A stretch of DNA of 42,436 bases, taken from an uncultured Collinsella sp. Its GTDB lineage: Bacteria > Actinomycetota > Coriobacteriia > Coriobacteriales > Coriobacteriaceae. The stretch's first letter is position 1; each line of letters opens with the position of its first letter. Shown one piece after another: positions 7,401-14,670 of the stretch. A program made the translations under genes and the position numbers. Under the pieces are notes generated by a model. It saw only the letters and a program-made list of their open reading frames with translations, searched no databases and was not told the origin of the DNA. The stretch covers positions 1 to 42,436 of the forward strand of contig UQIS01000020.1 of assembly GCA_900541245.1 (NCBI GenBank), given 5' to 3'.

Positions 7401-9105
7401 TCCGCCGCACCACGACATCTACTCCATCGAGGACCTGGCAGAGCTTATCTTTGATCTTAAGAACGCCAACCCCGGCGCACGCGTGTCGGTCAAGCTGGTC
7501 AGCGAGGCCGGCGTCGGCACCATCGCCACCGGCGTGGCCAAGGGCGCTGCCGACAAGATCTTGATCAGCGGCCACAATGGCGGCTCGGGTGCCGCTGCGC
7601 GCGACTCTATCTGGCACGCGGGTCTGCCGCTGGAGCTCGGTCTTGCCGAGGCCCAGCAGACGCTACTGCAAAACGGCCTGCGCTCGCGCGTGGTGCTCGA
7701 GGCCGACGGCAAGCTCATGGACGGCACCGATGTTGCCGTCGCCTGCCTGCTGGGCGCCGAGGAGTTTGGCTTTGCGACCATGCCGCTCATCTCGATGGGC
7801 TGCCTCATGCAGCGCGACTGCCAGCAGGATACCTGCCCGGCCGGCATCGCCACGCAAAACTGCCGCCTGCGTCGCGGCTTCCGCGGCAAGCCCGAGCACA
7901 TCGAGCACTTTATGCTCTTTGTTGCCGAGCAGCTGCGCGAGGTCATGGCGAGCCTGGGCTTCCGCACCGTCGACGAGATGGTCGGCCATCCCGAGTGCCT
8001 GCGCCAGATCGAGGTCCCGGGCAACCGCAAGGCCAACCTGCTCGATCTGTCGCCCGTGCTGGCAAGCGCGACCTGTGAGTTTGGTGCCCATATCCCGGGT
8101 GCCGACGGTCGCCACTTCCTGCCGCAGATGGCCGCGGACAGCGAGCTCGACAAGACGCTCGACTCCACGTTGTTTGTGCCCTATACGGCCGATGCCCGTG
8201 CGCACCTGCGTCCGATTCGCTTCCGCGCCGACATCGCCAACGTCAACCGCTGCGTGGGCACCATTTTGGGCAACGCGGTGACCAAGGCGCATCCCGAGGG
8301 TCTGCCCGCCGGCTCCATCACCATCTATTGCGATGGTTCGGCCGGTCAGAGCTTTGGCGCCTTCCTGCCGCGCGGCATTACGCTCAACGTGTGCGGCGAC
8401 GCCAACGATTACTTTGGCAAGGGTCTTTCGGGCGGCGAGGTGTCGGTGCGCCCCAACCCGCATGCGACCTACAAGTTCGACGAGAACATCATCGTGGGCA
8501 ACGTTGCGTTCTTTGGCGCTACGAGCGGTCGCGGCTTCATTAACGGCCTTGCCGGCCAGCGTTTCGCCGTGCGCAACTCCGGTGCCACGGTGGTGGTCGA
8601 GGGCTGCGGCAACCATGGCTGCGAGTACATGACGGGCGGTCTGGCACTCATCCTGGGTGAGGTCGGGCAGAACTTCGCCGCCGGTATGACGGGTGGCGTG
8701 GCTTATGTCTTCGATCAGTACGGCACCCTCGATGCCCGTGTGAACCACGAGAGCGTTGAGCTCAAGGCCCCGACGGCCGGCGAGCTGGCGCAGATTCGCG
8801 AGCTCATCCAGGAGCACGTGGACGCGACGCAGAGTCCGCGCGGCATTAAGCTGCTCTACAGCTTTGAGACGATGAGCAAGCACTTTGTGAAGGTCATTCC
8901 GACCGAGTACGAGCGCGTGCTGGCGATTGTCGCCGCCGCCGAGGCCGTCGGCAAGACGCATGCGCAGGCCGAGGAGCTGGCGTTTGACATTGTGACCGAT
9001 CGCGCGAGTGACGCGGATGTTGCTCGCTTCGATGTTGCGGGCGGTGCTGCGGGTGCTGCGTCCGTGGCTGCCAGCTCTGTTGCTTCGACCAAGAAGGAGG
9101 CGTAA
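4408..9105 (+). CDS. gltB: Glutamate synthase large (alpha) subunit
   Basis: 1565 residues, normal for GltB: glutaminase domain, central domain, FMN-binding synthase domain and C-terminal beta-helix. It converts glutamine plus 2-oxoglutarate to two glutamates. The N-terminal nucleophile is Cys21 ('HDACGIGAL'), implying a 20-residue propeptide. The 3Fe-4S cysteines are seen in 'CLMQRDCQQDTCPAGIATQ', and FMN-domain signatures include 'GAMSYGSISKEAH', 'GEGGHLPGKKVYPWIAEVR' and 'ISGHNGGSGA'. Odd: residues 247-256 read HSICFFMENC where the family normally has a segment ending HNG before EINTL, so His and Gly of the oxyanion-hole motif are replaced although Asn255 is kept. GltD follows 5 nt downstream. 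ATG 4408 has GGGGAGG 7 nt before it. Confidence 0.97.
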   Translation: MQADSAQQQGLYRPEFDHDACGIGALADINGERHHQILDDALSILVNLEHRGGTGLEKNTGDGAGILFQVPHHFFRKEAQKCGQILPAEGDYGVAMLFFPQDDKGVEDARRVFEEGCAEAGVPLLFWREVPVDPHDLGETARACMPTILQAFLGRPDDTPAGDAFERRLYVCRRTIEKKADAEFALRDKIFYVCSMSSRTIVYKGMLVATQMRRFFIDLNDAAVKTAVALVHSRYSTNTTPSWERAHSICFFMENCEINTLKGNVNWIRAREPNLYSPVLQHDLERVMPIINREGSDSAILDNVLEFLVMNGRPLTRAASMLLPEPWDHNDSLSEERRAYDAYQSMLMEPWDGPAAIAFTDGRTLGAALDRNGLRPARYYVTRDGRFMLASEVGTIEVSPENILTSGCLGPGQMLEVDFARGRVIYNDELRARYAKEKPYRDWIAEETLTVDALDRPAAATPAEDAEVPAAVRMAKLGYHWDDVDEVVRPMAQQGKAPLASMGIDAPLACLSKKTRSFFDYFYQLFAQVTNPPIDALREHMVTSTTLYLGNHGNLLEDSRTACQLVRLERPLLNEEEFERICAIDRVGFKTRRFRAVYRRDAGEGALQAALKQLAEDVEAAVRDGVNIVVLSDRAAAGEVPVPSLLAVGCVHNHLIRAGVRTFADIVVECGDAVSPHDFAALVGYSASGIYPYNAHACIRNLAARGDLDVTAEQGIANYNKAATAGIVSIMSKMGISTVQSYHSAQIFEAVGFTPEFVNAYFAGTVSRVGGMGVEDVEREQNERYDAALAILKSPAPDQLPTLGLTKWRPLGGEDHLIDPQTVYLLQTACREDSYDTFKEYSARLHRTGRAVRLRDLLDFDASGRTPVALDEVEPALNIVRRFNTGAMSYGSISKEAHECMAIAMNRLHGRSNSGEGGEDPRRETPLANGDSKNSAIKQVASARFGVTSRYLCSAFEIQIKMAQGAKPGEGGHLPGKKVYPWIAEVRQSTPGIGLISPPPHHDIYSIEDLAELIFDLKNANPGARVSVKLVSEAGVGTIATGVAKGAADKILISGHNGGSGAAARDSIWHAGLPLELGLAEAQQTLLQNGLRSRVVLEADGKLMDGTDVAVACLLGAEEFGFATMPLISMGCLMQRDCQQDTCPAGIATQNCRLRRGFRGKPEHIEHFMLFVAEQLREVMASLGFRTVDEMVGHPECLRQIEVPGNRKANLLDLSPVLASATCEFGAHIPGADGRHFLPQMAADSELDKTLDSTLFVPYTADARAHLRPIRFRADIANVNRCVGTILGNAVTKAHPEGLPAGSITIYCDGSAGQSFGAFLPRGITLNVCGDANDYFGKGLSGGEVSVRPNPHATYKFDENIIVGNVAFFGATSGRGFINGLAGQRFAVRNSGATVVVEGCGNHGCEYMTGGLALILGEVGQNFAAGMTGGVAYVFDQYGTLDARVNHESVELKAPTAGELAQIRELIQEHVDATQSPRGIKLLYSFETMSKHFVKVIPTEYERVLAIVAAAEAVGKTHAQAEELAFDIVTDRASDADVARFDVAGGAAGAASVAASSVASTKKEA

Positions 9106-9110
9106 GTGCC

Positions 9111-10592
9111 ATGGGTAAGCCCGGTGCTTTTCTTGATATCGATCGCGTGACCCATGAGCTGCGCCCCGTGGAGGAGCGCAGCCGCGATTTCGATCCGCTG
9201 TACGTGGAGCTCGACGACGACGCGCGCCGTGCCCAGGCGAGCCGCTGCATGATGTGCGGTGTGGCGTTTTGCCAGATGGGCGCGAGCTTTGGCAAGGCAC
9301 GTCCGAGCGGTTGTCCGCTGCACAACCTGATTCCCGAGTGGAACGAGCTGGTGTACCGCGGCCGTTGGGACGAGGCCGCCGAGCGCCTGTCACTCACCTC
9401 GCCCATGCCCGAGTTCACGAGTCGCGTGTGCCCGGCGCTGTGCGAGGCCGCATGCAACCTGGGCTCGGTCGATGGCCAGCCCACGACGATCCATGACAAC
9501 GAGCGCGCGATTAGCGACCATGAGTGGGCCAACGGCGGTCCGCGCCGCTTTGAGCCGGCAGGGGAGGGTGCACCCACGGTTGCCGTGGTGGGCTCCGGTC
9601 CCGCTGGTCTGGTGGCAGCATGGGAGCTTGCGCGTCGTGGCGCCCGCGTGACGGTGTTTGAGCGCGACGACCGCCCGGGCGGTCTGCTCATGTACGGCAT
9701 TCCTAACATGAAGCTCGAGAAGTCCGTGGTCGAGCGTCGCGTGGCGCTCATGCGCGAGCTGGGCATTGTGTTCGAGCTGAGTGCCGACGTGACGGACCCT
9801 GCGGTGGCGGCCAAGCTCGATGACTTTGACGCTGTCGTGGTGGCTGCTGGTGCCCGTGCCCCGCGCGGGCTTTCGGCTGCGAACATTGACGCCCCCGGCG
9901 TGGTGTATGCCGTGGACTATCTGACGGCTTCGACCGTATCGGTGCTCGATGGCGGCGAGCCCGCGGTGAACGCGCGCGGCCTGGACGTTGTGGTCATTGG
10001 CGGCGGCGATACCGGTAACGACTGCGTGGGCACCGCGGTACGTCAGGGTGCGCGCAGCGTGCGCCAGTTTGAGTTCTTGCCGGCGGCGCCTGATGCGCGC
10101 GCGGCGAGCAACCCCTGGCCGCAGTGGCCCAACGTGAAGAAGACCGATTACGGCCAGCAGGAGGCCATCGCTGCCATGGGCGGCGAGATGCGCGCTTGGG
10201 GTGTGGATACGCTCGAGGTACTGTTGGACAAGAAGGGCGCGGCCGCGGGCCTGCGCGTGGTCGATCTGGATTGGTCGGCTGGCAAGCCCGAGCGCATCGC
10301 GGGCTCCGAGCACGAGGTGCCGGCCCAGCTGGTGCTCATCGCCTGCGGCTTTACGGGTCCCGAGCATGGCGTGTTCGACGCCGTTGGCGTGCCTGTTGCC
10401 ACCGCTGGTCGTCCGCTGCCGGTGATGGCTACCGAGGGCTCGCACCTTGCGGCCCGTGTCGACGGCGTCGCCGCGGATGCCGCGCCGGTGTATGTGGCGG
10501 GTGATGCTCGCAACGGCAGCTCGCTCGTGGTGAACGCTATGGCCGATGCCCTGGCCTGCGCGGCCGAAGTCGCCGATGCGCTGGAGCTGTAA
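9111..10592 (+). CDS. gltD: Glutamate synthase small (beta) subunit, NAD(P)H-dependent
   Basis: 493 residues, family-typical. It oxidises NAD(P)H through FAD and passes electrons over two 4Fe-4S clusters to GltB. Seen: N-terminal Cys clusters 'RCMMCGVAFCQMG' with 'GCPLHNLIPEWN', then 'SRVCPALCEAACNLG'; first Rossmann motif 'VAVVGSGPAGLVAA' with 'FERDDRPGGLLMYGIP' (FAD); second dinucleotide motif 'VVVIGGGDTGNDCVG' (NAD(P)H); C-terminal 'VYVAGDARNGSSLVVNAM' (FAD). It starts 5 nt after the gltB stop with AAGGAGG inside the end of gltB, so the two are cotranscribed and probably coupled. Confidence 0.97.
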   Translation: MGKPGAFLDIDRVTHELRPVEERSRDFDPLYVELDDDARRAQASRCMMCGVAFCQMGASFGKARPSGCPLHNLIPEWNELVYRGRWDEAAERLSLTSPMPEFTSRVCPALCEAACNLGSVDGQPTTIHDNERAISDHEWANGGPRRFEPAGEGAPTVAVVGSGPAGLVAAWELARRGARVTVFERDDRPGGLLMYGIPNMKLEKSVVERRVALMRELGIVFELSADVTDPAVAAKLDDFDAVVVAAGARAPRGLSAANIDAPGVVYAVDYLTASTVSVLDGGEPAVNARGLDVVVIGGGDTGNDCVGTAVRQGARSVRQFEFLPAAPDARAASNPWPQWPNVKKTDYGQQEAIAAMGGEMRAWGVDTLEVLLDKKGAAAGLRVVDLDWSAGKPERIAGSEHEVPAQLVLIACGFTGPEHGVFDAVGVPVATAGRPLPVMATEGSHLAARVDGVAADAAPVYVAGDARNGSSLVVNAMADALACAAEVADALEL

Positions 10593-10603
10593 AGTAGTTA
10601 TTT

Positions 10604-10656
10604 AAGAGTGTCCCCAATGACTAGTCATTTTTTGTCTAGTCGTTGGGGACACTCTT
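10604..10656 (+). terminator. Long hairpin after gltD, repeat family C (GTCCCCAAtGACTAG)
   Basis: AAGAGTGTCCCCAA (10604-10617) pairs perfectly with TTGGGGACACTCTT (10643-10656); pairing continues through GACTAG/CTAGTC after one mismatch. The loop contains T6. The same core GTCCCCAATGACTAGTC recurs at 30548-30597. It probably ends gltBD transcription, although the T-run after the stem is only three. Confidence 0.6.
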
Positions 10657-10659
10657 TGC

Positions 10660-10945
10660 GAGCGATTTGCCCGTTTGTCGACGTACGGGTGTTTATTTGT
10701 TGACTTCTTGGGCTGTGGTCACCTGTTGTTTCTGTGGTGGCTGCGGATATCTGGCTCAAAAGGGCGGGTTGGCCGTCTATGTTTACCTGCGGTTTTGTTG
10801 TGGTGTGCATTTTCGGTCAAGCTTTTCGTCAAGTGTTTGGTCAGCATCTGGTTTGCAGCCGGAGGCCTATTTTGCCCGCGCTGGTCGTGGCTGCCCACCC
10901 TCCTCGTAAGCTCAAATTGAGGTCCATCAGTTTGAGGAGGATGCC
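10660..10945. other. Intergenic stretch with G/T-rich plus strand, no supported gene
   Basis: About 285 nt with a clear excess of G and T on the plus strand and runs such as TTTGTTGACTTC and GGTTTTGTTGTGG. Short open frames exist on both strands but none has a good ribosome site, codon bias like the neighbours, or a recognisable domain. The ribosome site of the next gene (TTGAGGAGG) is at its end. It may be a decayed gene or a structured leader; I cannot tell. Confidence 0.4.
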
Positions 10946-11653
10946 ATGACTGACCAAGTTTTTGACCGAGCGCAGCTGGCCGAAGCCGTCGGCAACGATA
11001 TTGCCGACATGGCTCACTTTTGGATGCTGCGGAAGTTTCAATTCCTGGAGCCGGCGCGCGAGCAGTTCGAGATCATCGTCGATCCGTGGCTTAGCTATTG
11101 CACAGAACCTTCGCAAAACGAAATCATGGCTTACAACATGGCATTTACCGATTGGCTGCTCTTTGAGCGCCCCTATCGCCATGACAAGACGCTGTTCGAG
11201 CTATATGTTGACGAGCCGCCGGCATCGCTTTCGCCTGCCTCGCTCAAGCGGCTCGAGCAGGTACGCGACGCGCAGTATTTCTCGCGCTTTGGCATTTTGG
11301 ACAAGGATCCTGCGAACGGCATGGTTGCGCTGAAGGATACGCGCACCGACCGTCGCTTTGATGTCTACGACCCGCATATCGTGCAAAAGGAGCATTGGAA
11401 CGACGGCGCGATTGCGGTGCGCCTCGCCTGCGTCGACGATGTCTGGCTTACGGCGGGACAGCTCTACCTGTATGACATCGCGCGGCTGAGCGATACGGCG
11501 GTCGACGGGCCGGGCGCGGTGCATCCGGAGGACCTGCAGGACGGCTTTGACACCTCGTGCATCAGCTTCTTTTTGCGCCTGGTCCGCGACATCATGGGCG
11601 CCCAGGGGCGCTACGTGAAGTCGCTCAACATCTACGAGCAGGAGTGGGAGTAG
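10946..11653 (+). CDS. Unrecognised soluble protein
   Basis: 235 residues, ATG 10946 behind GAGGAGGATGCC, so expression is likely. I do not recognise a family. It is acidic, has no signal peptide or membrane segment, and is rich in aromatic residues in the first half ('DMAHFWMLRKFQFL', 'AYNMAFTDWLLFERPY'). The middle has short beta-like stretches ('DVYDPHIVQKEHW', 'AIAVRLACVDDVWLTAGQLY') reminiscent of small barrel domains. The context gives no clue: it stands alone between gltD and an amidohydrolase, with a family A dyad behind it. Confidence 0.75.
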   Translation: MTDQVFDRAQLAEAVGNDIADMAHFWMLRKFQFLEPAREQFEIIVDPWLSYCTEPSQNEIMAYNMAFTDWLLFERPYRHDKTLFELYVDEPPASLSPASLKRLEQVRDAQYFSRFGILDKDPANGMVALKDTRTDRRFDVYDPHIVQKEHWNDGAIAVRLACVDDVWLTAGQLYLYDIARLSDTAVDGPGAVHPEDLQDGFDTSCISFFLRLVRDIMGAQGRYVKSLNIYEQEWE

Positions 11654-11691
11654 GGGATGTGGCTGGTGTCGCCCTGCTGTCCCTGACTTTG

Positions 11692-11746
11692 TCTCAATCT
11701 GTAACGTTTGGCGGCTGTTTAGGCCCGTAACTGTTACAGATCGAGA
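11692..11746. repeat. Single 55-nt dyad element (family A)
   Basis: Left arm TCTCAATCTGTAACG, 25-nt centre, right arm TGTTACAGATCGAGA. Same 15-25-15 layout as the arrays, here as one copy between the unrecognised gene and the amidohydrolase. Confidence 0.92.
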
Positions 11747-11897
11747 CATTTCCCTGATGTTGCTGGGGTGGGCCTGCAACGTATTCCGTCCCCCCACATC
11801 CCCTCTTCCCTCCGTTAACCGATATGTCCGCAGCAATCCTGCCGCGCTGGATAATAATGGACAAATGTTCAAGTTTTCTGAGGGGGAGGAGCTCGAT

Positions 11898-13268
11898 ATG
11901 GCGTCTGCCGATCGTTCTACGTTGTTTATCAATGCGACCATTCTGGATGGTTCGGAGCATATGGAGCCGCAACCCGATATGGCCGTGGCCGTTGAGCGCG
12001 GTGTCATCACATGGATGGGGCCGAGTGCTGTGGCGCAGGCGCCCGCGGGTGCCGAGGTTATCGACCTGGGTGGTGCGTATCTCATGCCCGGTCTCATCAA
12101 TATGCATGTGCATCTGTGCGGTTCGGGCAAGCCGGTTTCGGCCGGCGATGCGGGCGCGCTGATGAAGAAGCTCGATAATCCCGTGGGCCGCACCATCGTC
12201 CGCCGCATCCTCAAGGGCAGTGCCCAGCAGCAGCTAGCAAGCGGCGTGACCACGGTGCGCGGCGCGGGCGACCCGCTGTTTGCCGATCTGGCCGTGCGCG
12301 ATGCTATCGATGCCGGCAAGTATCAGGGTCCTCGCCTGGTGGCGCCGGGAACGGGCATCACGGTGCCGGGCGGCCATGGTGCGGGCCTGTTCGCCCAGGT
12401 GGCCAACAGTCCCGCCGAGGCAGCCGAACAGGTGCGCGACCTGTATGCGCGTGGTGCCGACGTCATTAAGCTGTTCGTGACGGGCGGCGTGTTCGATGCG
12501 ACCGAGGTGGGCGAGCCGGGCGTGCTGCGTATGCCAGTGGAGGTTGCCGCGGCGGCATGCAAGGCGGCGCACGATATGGGCCTTCCGGTTATGGCCCATG
12601 TCGAGAGTACCGAGGGCGTGAAGGCCGCGCTTGAGGCCGGCGTTGACACGATTGAGCACGGCGCTCCGTTGACACCCGAAATCTTGGAGCTGTACCGTGG
12701 CGCCGCGGGCACGCAGCTCGAGGGGCGTGCTCCGAGTGTGACCTGCACTATCAGCCCGGCGCTGCCGTTTGTATTGCTCGACCCGGAAAAGACCCATTCT
12801 ACCGATACGCAAAAGAAGAACGGCGACATCGTGTGCTCGGGCATCATCGAGAGCGCCCGTGCCGCACTGGAAGCTGGCGTTAAGGTGGGCCTTGGCACGG
12901 ACTCAAGCTGCCCGTTCGTGACGCAGTATGACATGTGGCGCGAGGTCGCCTATTTTGCCAAGTATGTCGGCGTGAGCAACGCCTTCGCACTGCATACAGC
13001 CACGCAGGTTAATGCCGAGCTGCTGGGGCTGGGCGGCGATACTGGCACGATCGAGTGCGGCAAGGCCGCCGATATCCTGGTGACGCGCAAGAACCCGCTC
13101 GATGACCTGTGCGCACTGCGTGAGCCGACGCACGTGATGTGTCGCGGTGATCTGGTGCGCAAGCTCAAGGTGAAGCGTATTCCCGAGGTGGACGCCGAGC
13201 TCGACGCGATTATGGCCATGCCTGCCGAGGCGTTGGCCGAGGAGCTTGCCCGCGATGGCGTAGCATAG
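11898..13268 (+). CDS. Amidohydrolase-family metal-dependent hydrolase (prolidase/imidazolonepropionase-like)
   Basis: 456 residues, starting at ATG 11898 with GGGGGAGGAG upstream; the longer frame from 11757 is untenable because it begins close to the dyad element and lacks a ribosome site. It is a TIM-barrel amidohydrolase with all ligands visible: HxH in 'NMHVHL', the carboxylated Lys in 'ADVIKLFVTGG', His in 'VMAHVES' and 'TIEHGAP', and the catalytic Asp in 'GLGTDSSCP'. The N- and C-terminal parts form the usual small beta-sandwich ('ADILVTRKNPL'). Relatives hydrolyse Xaa-Pro or other acyl dipeptides or cyclic imides; the real substrate is not known. It is monocistronic and followed by a strong terminator. 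Confidence 0.9.
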   Translation: MASADRSTLFINATILDGSEHMEPQPDMAVAVERGVITWMGPSAVAQAPAGAEVIDLGGAYLMPGLINMHVHLCGSGKPVSAGDAGALMKKLDNPVGRTIVRRILKGSAQQQLASGVTTVRGAGDPLFADLAVRDAIDAGKYQGPRLVAPGTGITVPGGHGAGLFAQVANSPAEAAEQVRDLYARGADVIKLFVTGGVFDATEVGEPGVLRMPVEVAAAACKAAHDMGLPVMAHVESTEGVKAALEAGVDTIEHGAPLTPEILELYRGAAGTQLEGRAPSVTCTISPALPFVLLDPEKTHSTDTQKKNGDIVCSGIIESARAALEAGVKVGLGTDSSCPFVTQYDMWREVAYFAKYVGVSNAFALHTATQVNAELLGLGGDTGTIECGKAADILVTRKNPLDDLCALREPTHVMCRGDLVRKLKVKRIPEVDAELDAIMAMPAEALAEELARDGVA

Positions 13269-13271
13269 GTG

Positions 13272-13296
13272 TGACAAAGGGACGGTCCCTTTGTCA
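13272..13296. repeat. 25-bp perfect palindrome TGACAAAGGGAC-G-GTCCC..
   Basis: Twelve-bp perfect arms around a single G (TGACAAAGGGAC at 13272-13283, its complement at 13285-13296), immediately after the amidohydrolase stop and 5 nt before the bidirectional terminator. It is distinct from the other repeat families here. Confidence 0.75.
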
Positions 13297-13301
13297 TAAT
13301 C

Positions 13302-13345
13302 AAAAAAGCCGAGGTCTCAGTGCGAGGCCTCGGCTTTTATTTTGT
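13302..13345. terminator. Bidirectional terminator between convergent genes
   Basis: AAAAGCCGAGG (13304-13314) pairs with CCTCGGCTTTT (13328-13338), with A-run before and T-run after, between the plus-strand amidohydrolase and the minus-strand zinc-ribbon gene. Confidence 0.88.
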
Positions 13346-13360
13346 CCTATGGTGTAGCGG

Positions 13361-13834
13361 CTAGGAGCGGGTTTCCATCTTGGCGTGGCACTTGGGGCAA
13401 GTGACGCGGATCTTGCCTTTGCCCTTGGGGACGGAGAGCATCTGGCCGCAGTTGGGGCACTTAAGATAGGCCGTGGTCTTGCGGCCCTTCCACATCTTCT
13501 TGGCTGTGCGCTTGGCACGTTCAAAGTCTTCCTTGCTAGTACCGGCTGCGCGCGAGGCGTTGGCCGCTGCAGCTCCGCCGCCCAAGCTAGCTACAAACTT
13601 GCCCAAGCCGGGTACGTTTGCAGTCGCGGCGACAAAGGCCTCGTTCTCCTTGTGACGTGCGTCGATATTTTTGGACAGGCCGCGCAGCACGCCAATCACG
13701 ATAACGGCGATGGCGATCCAGCTGAGCCACTGGATGCGGGCTATCGATCCGATCATCGCGATGACGATGCCGGCAAAACCCATCACGATGGTGAGTTCGT
13801 CGGCGCCATTGCGGCCTTTCATAAAGTCATTCAT
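13361..13834 (-). CDS. Small membrane protein with C-terminal zinc ribbon
   Basis: 157 residues from the ATG at 13834 with GAAAGG 8 nt upstream; the frame extends ten residues further without a better site. Two hydrophobic segments lie near residues 15-55 ('IVMGFAGIVIAMIG', 'LSWIAIAVIVIGVLRG'). A Gly/Ala-rich linker and basic stretch ('ERAKRTAKKMWKGRK') follow, then a four-cysteine zinc ribbon near the end (CPNCGQM and CPKCHAK). The topology suggests the ribbon is cytoplasmic. No family function is known to me. It is separated from csoR by repeats, so it is probably its own unit. Confidence 0.8.
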   Translation of the reverse strand: MNDFMKGRNGADELTIVMGFAGIVIAMIGSIARIQWLSWIAIAVIVIGVLRGLSKNIDARHKENEAFVAATANVPGLGKFVASLGGGAAAANASRAAGTSKEDFERAKRTAKKMWKGRKTTAYLKCPNCGQMLSVPKGKGKIRVTCPKCHAKMETRS

Positions 13835-13889
13835 GCAAATTGCCTTTCGTTCGATATGCTGCACGCCTTTATACCCGATTTAGAGCAAG

Positions 13890-13970
13890 GGGGACAGGTT
13901 AATCTGCACCAAGGTGGTGCAAACATACCTGTCCCCGGAACACCAAGACGGTGCAAAGAAGTCTGTCCCC
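13890..13970. repeat. Nested inverted repeat, family D (GGGGACAGG..CCTGTCCCC)
   Basis: GGGGACAGG (13890-13898) pairs with CCTGTCCCC (13928-13936), with an inner GCACC/GGTGC hairpin. A second weaker unit with GGTGCAAAGAA and CTGTCCCC follows to 13970. The sequence AGGGGGACAGGTT..GCACCAA recurs at 23628-23660. Confidence 0.75.
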
Positions 13971-13980
13971 AATGCCCCAA

Positions 13981-14253
13981 TTACTTGGAGAGCTTGTCGA
14001 CGACGCGTTCGATCTCGGCGAGCTTGGCGGCTTTGAGGTCTTCGTCGCCCGATTCGATTGCCGAAGTCACGCAGCCCTCGATATGCGCCTTGAGCACGTC
14101 GGCGTTAATGCGCGCGAGGAGCGCCTGTGTGGCCATGAGCTGCGTGGAAATATCGACGCAATAGCGGTCCTCCTCGACCATCCGCAAGATGCCGTCGATC
14201 TGACCGCGTGCCGTCTTGAGCATGCGGGTCACCGATTTGTGGTCTGCCATCAT
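13981..14253 (-). CDS. csoR: CsoR-family copper-sensing repressor
   Basis: 90 residues, typical for CsoR/RcnR all-helical repressors. The Cu(I) site is visible: Cys in 'EDRYCVDIS', His and Cys in 'KAHIEGCV' (C-H-C pattern of CsoR). Start is one of two adjacent ATGs (14253 or 14250). It is the last gene of a copA-copZ-csoR unit on the minus strand, 48 nt after copZ. A GC-rich dyad overlapping the copA promoter at 17069-17085 is the obvious operator: copper binding would release CsoR and open the operon, giving negative feedback. Confidence 0.93.
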   Translation of the reverse strand: MMADHKSVTRMLKTARGQIDGILRMVEEDRYCVDISTQLMATQALLARINADVLKAHIEGCVTSAIESGDEDLKAAKLAEIERVVDKLSK

Positions 14254-14301
14254 GGCGGGTCCTCGTTTCTGGTCGATGGGGTCGAATGTCTCTGGTAGCT
14301 G

Positions 14302-14523
14302 CTACGCGGCGGTCACGGACAGGGCGTGGAACTTCTCACCGGCGCCCTCGACGGCGGCGGCGAGCTGCTCGGCGGTCACGGTGTCGGCGCACTCCACCTG
14401 GACAGTCTGGGTCTCGTGATCGGCGTCGGCATCGGTCACGCCGGCAACGTTGAGCAGTGCCGTCTCGACGGTGGCGTCGCAGTGGCCGCACATAAGGCCG
14501 GAAGTCTTGATTGTGTAACGCAT
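14302..14523 (-). CDS. copZ: Heavy-metal-associated (HMA) copper chaperone
   Basis: 73 residues, a single ferredoxin-like HMA domain. The Cu(I)-binding motif is 'GLMCGHC' (residues 9-15; the family pattern is GMxCxxC). Start ATG 14523 with a GAGAGG site upstream. Role: it carries Cu(I) to the P-type ATPase encoded just upstream in the operon and possibly to CsoR. A 95-nt hairpin-forming repeat separates it from copA. Confidence 0.93.
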   Translation of the reverse strand: MRYTIKTSGLMCGHCDATVETALLNVAGVTDADADHETQTVQVECADTVTAEQLAAAVEGAGEKFHALSVTAA

Positions 14524-14547
14524 GGGTATTCCTCTCTGTTGTGTCGG

Positions 14548-14642
14548 CTTTCCCAGGCACCCGACCTTGACCTTCAAGCCGTCGCTCGCGTACCAAAGTA
14601 CGCGTCGCTCCTCTTTCAGGTCAATCTCGGGCACCTGGAAAA
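14548..14642. repeat. Large imperfect hairpin between copA and copZ
   Basis: The outer arms (around 14550-14572 and 14617-14642) pair imperfectly through CCAGG..CCCGA..TTGACCT; an inner perfect CGCGTAC-CAAA-GTACGCG hairpin (about 14588-14605) forms the tip. It lies inside the operon and may attenuate or stabilise one part of the message. Confidence 0.65.
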
Positions 14643-14670
14643 CCCGTTCTAAATGGACTTAATGGTGATC

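Noticed and set aside
4549..9393. Long minus-strand open frames opposite gltB and gltD (629, 388 and 576 codons)
   Set aside because: Codon-bias shadows: rich in His, Gly and Arg, no motifs, while the plus strand carries all glutamate synthase signatures.
10625..10909. Small open frames of 60-90 codons on both strands after gltD
   Set aside because: No ribosome sites, no codon bias like neighbours and low-complexity translations.
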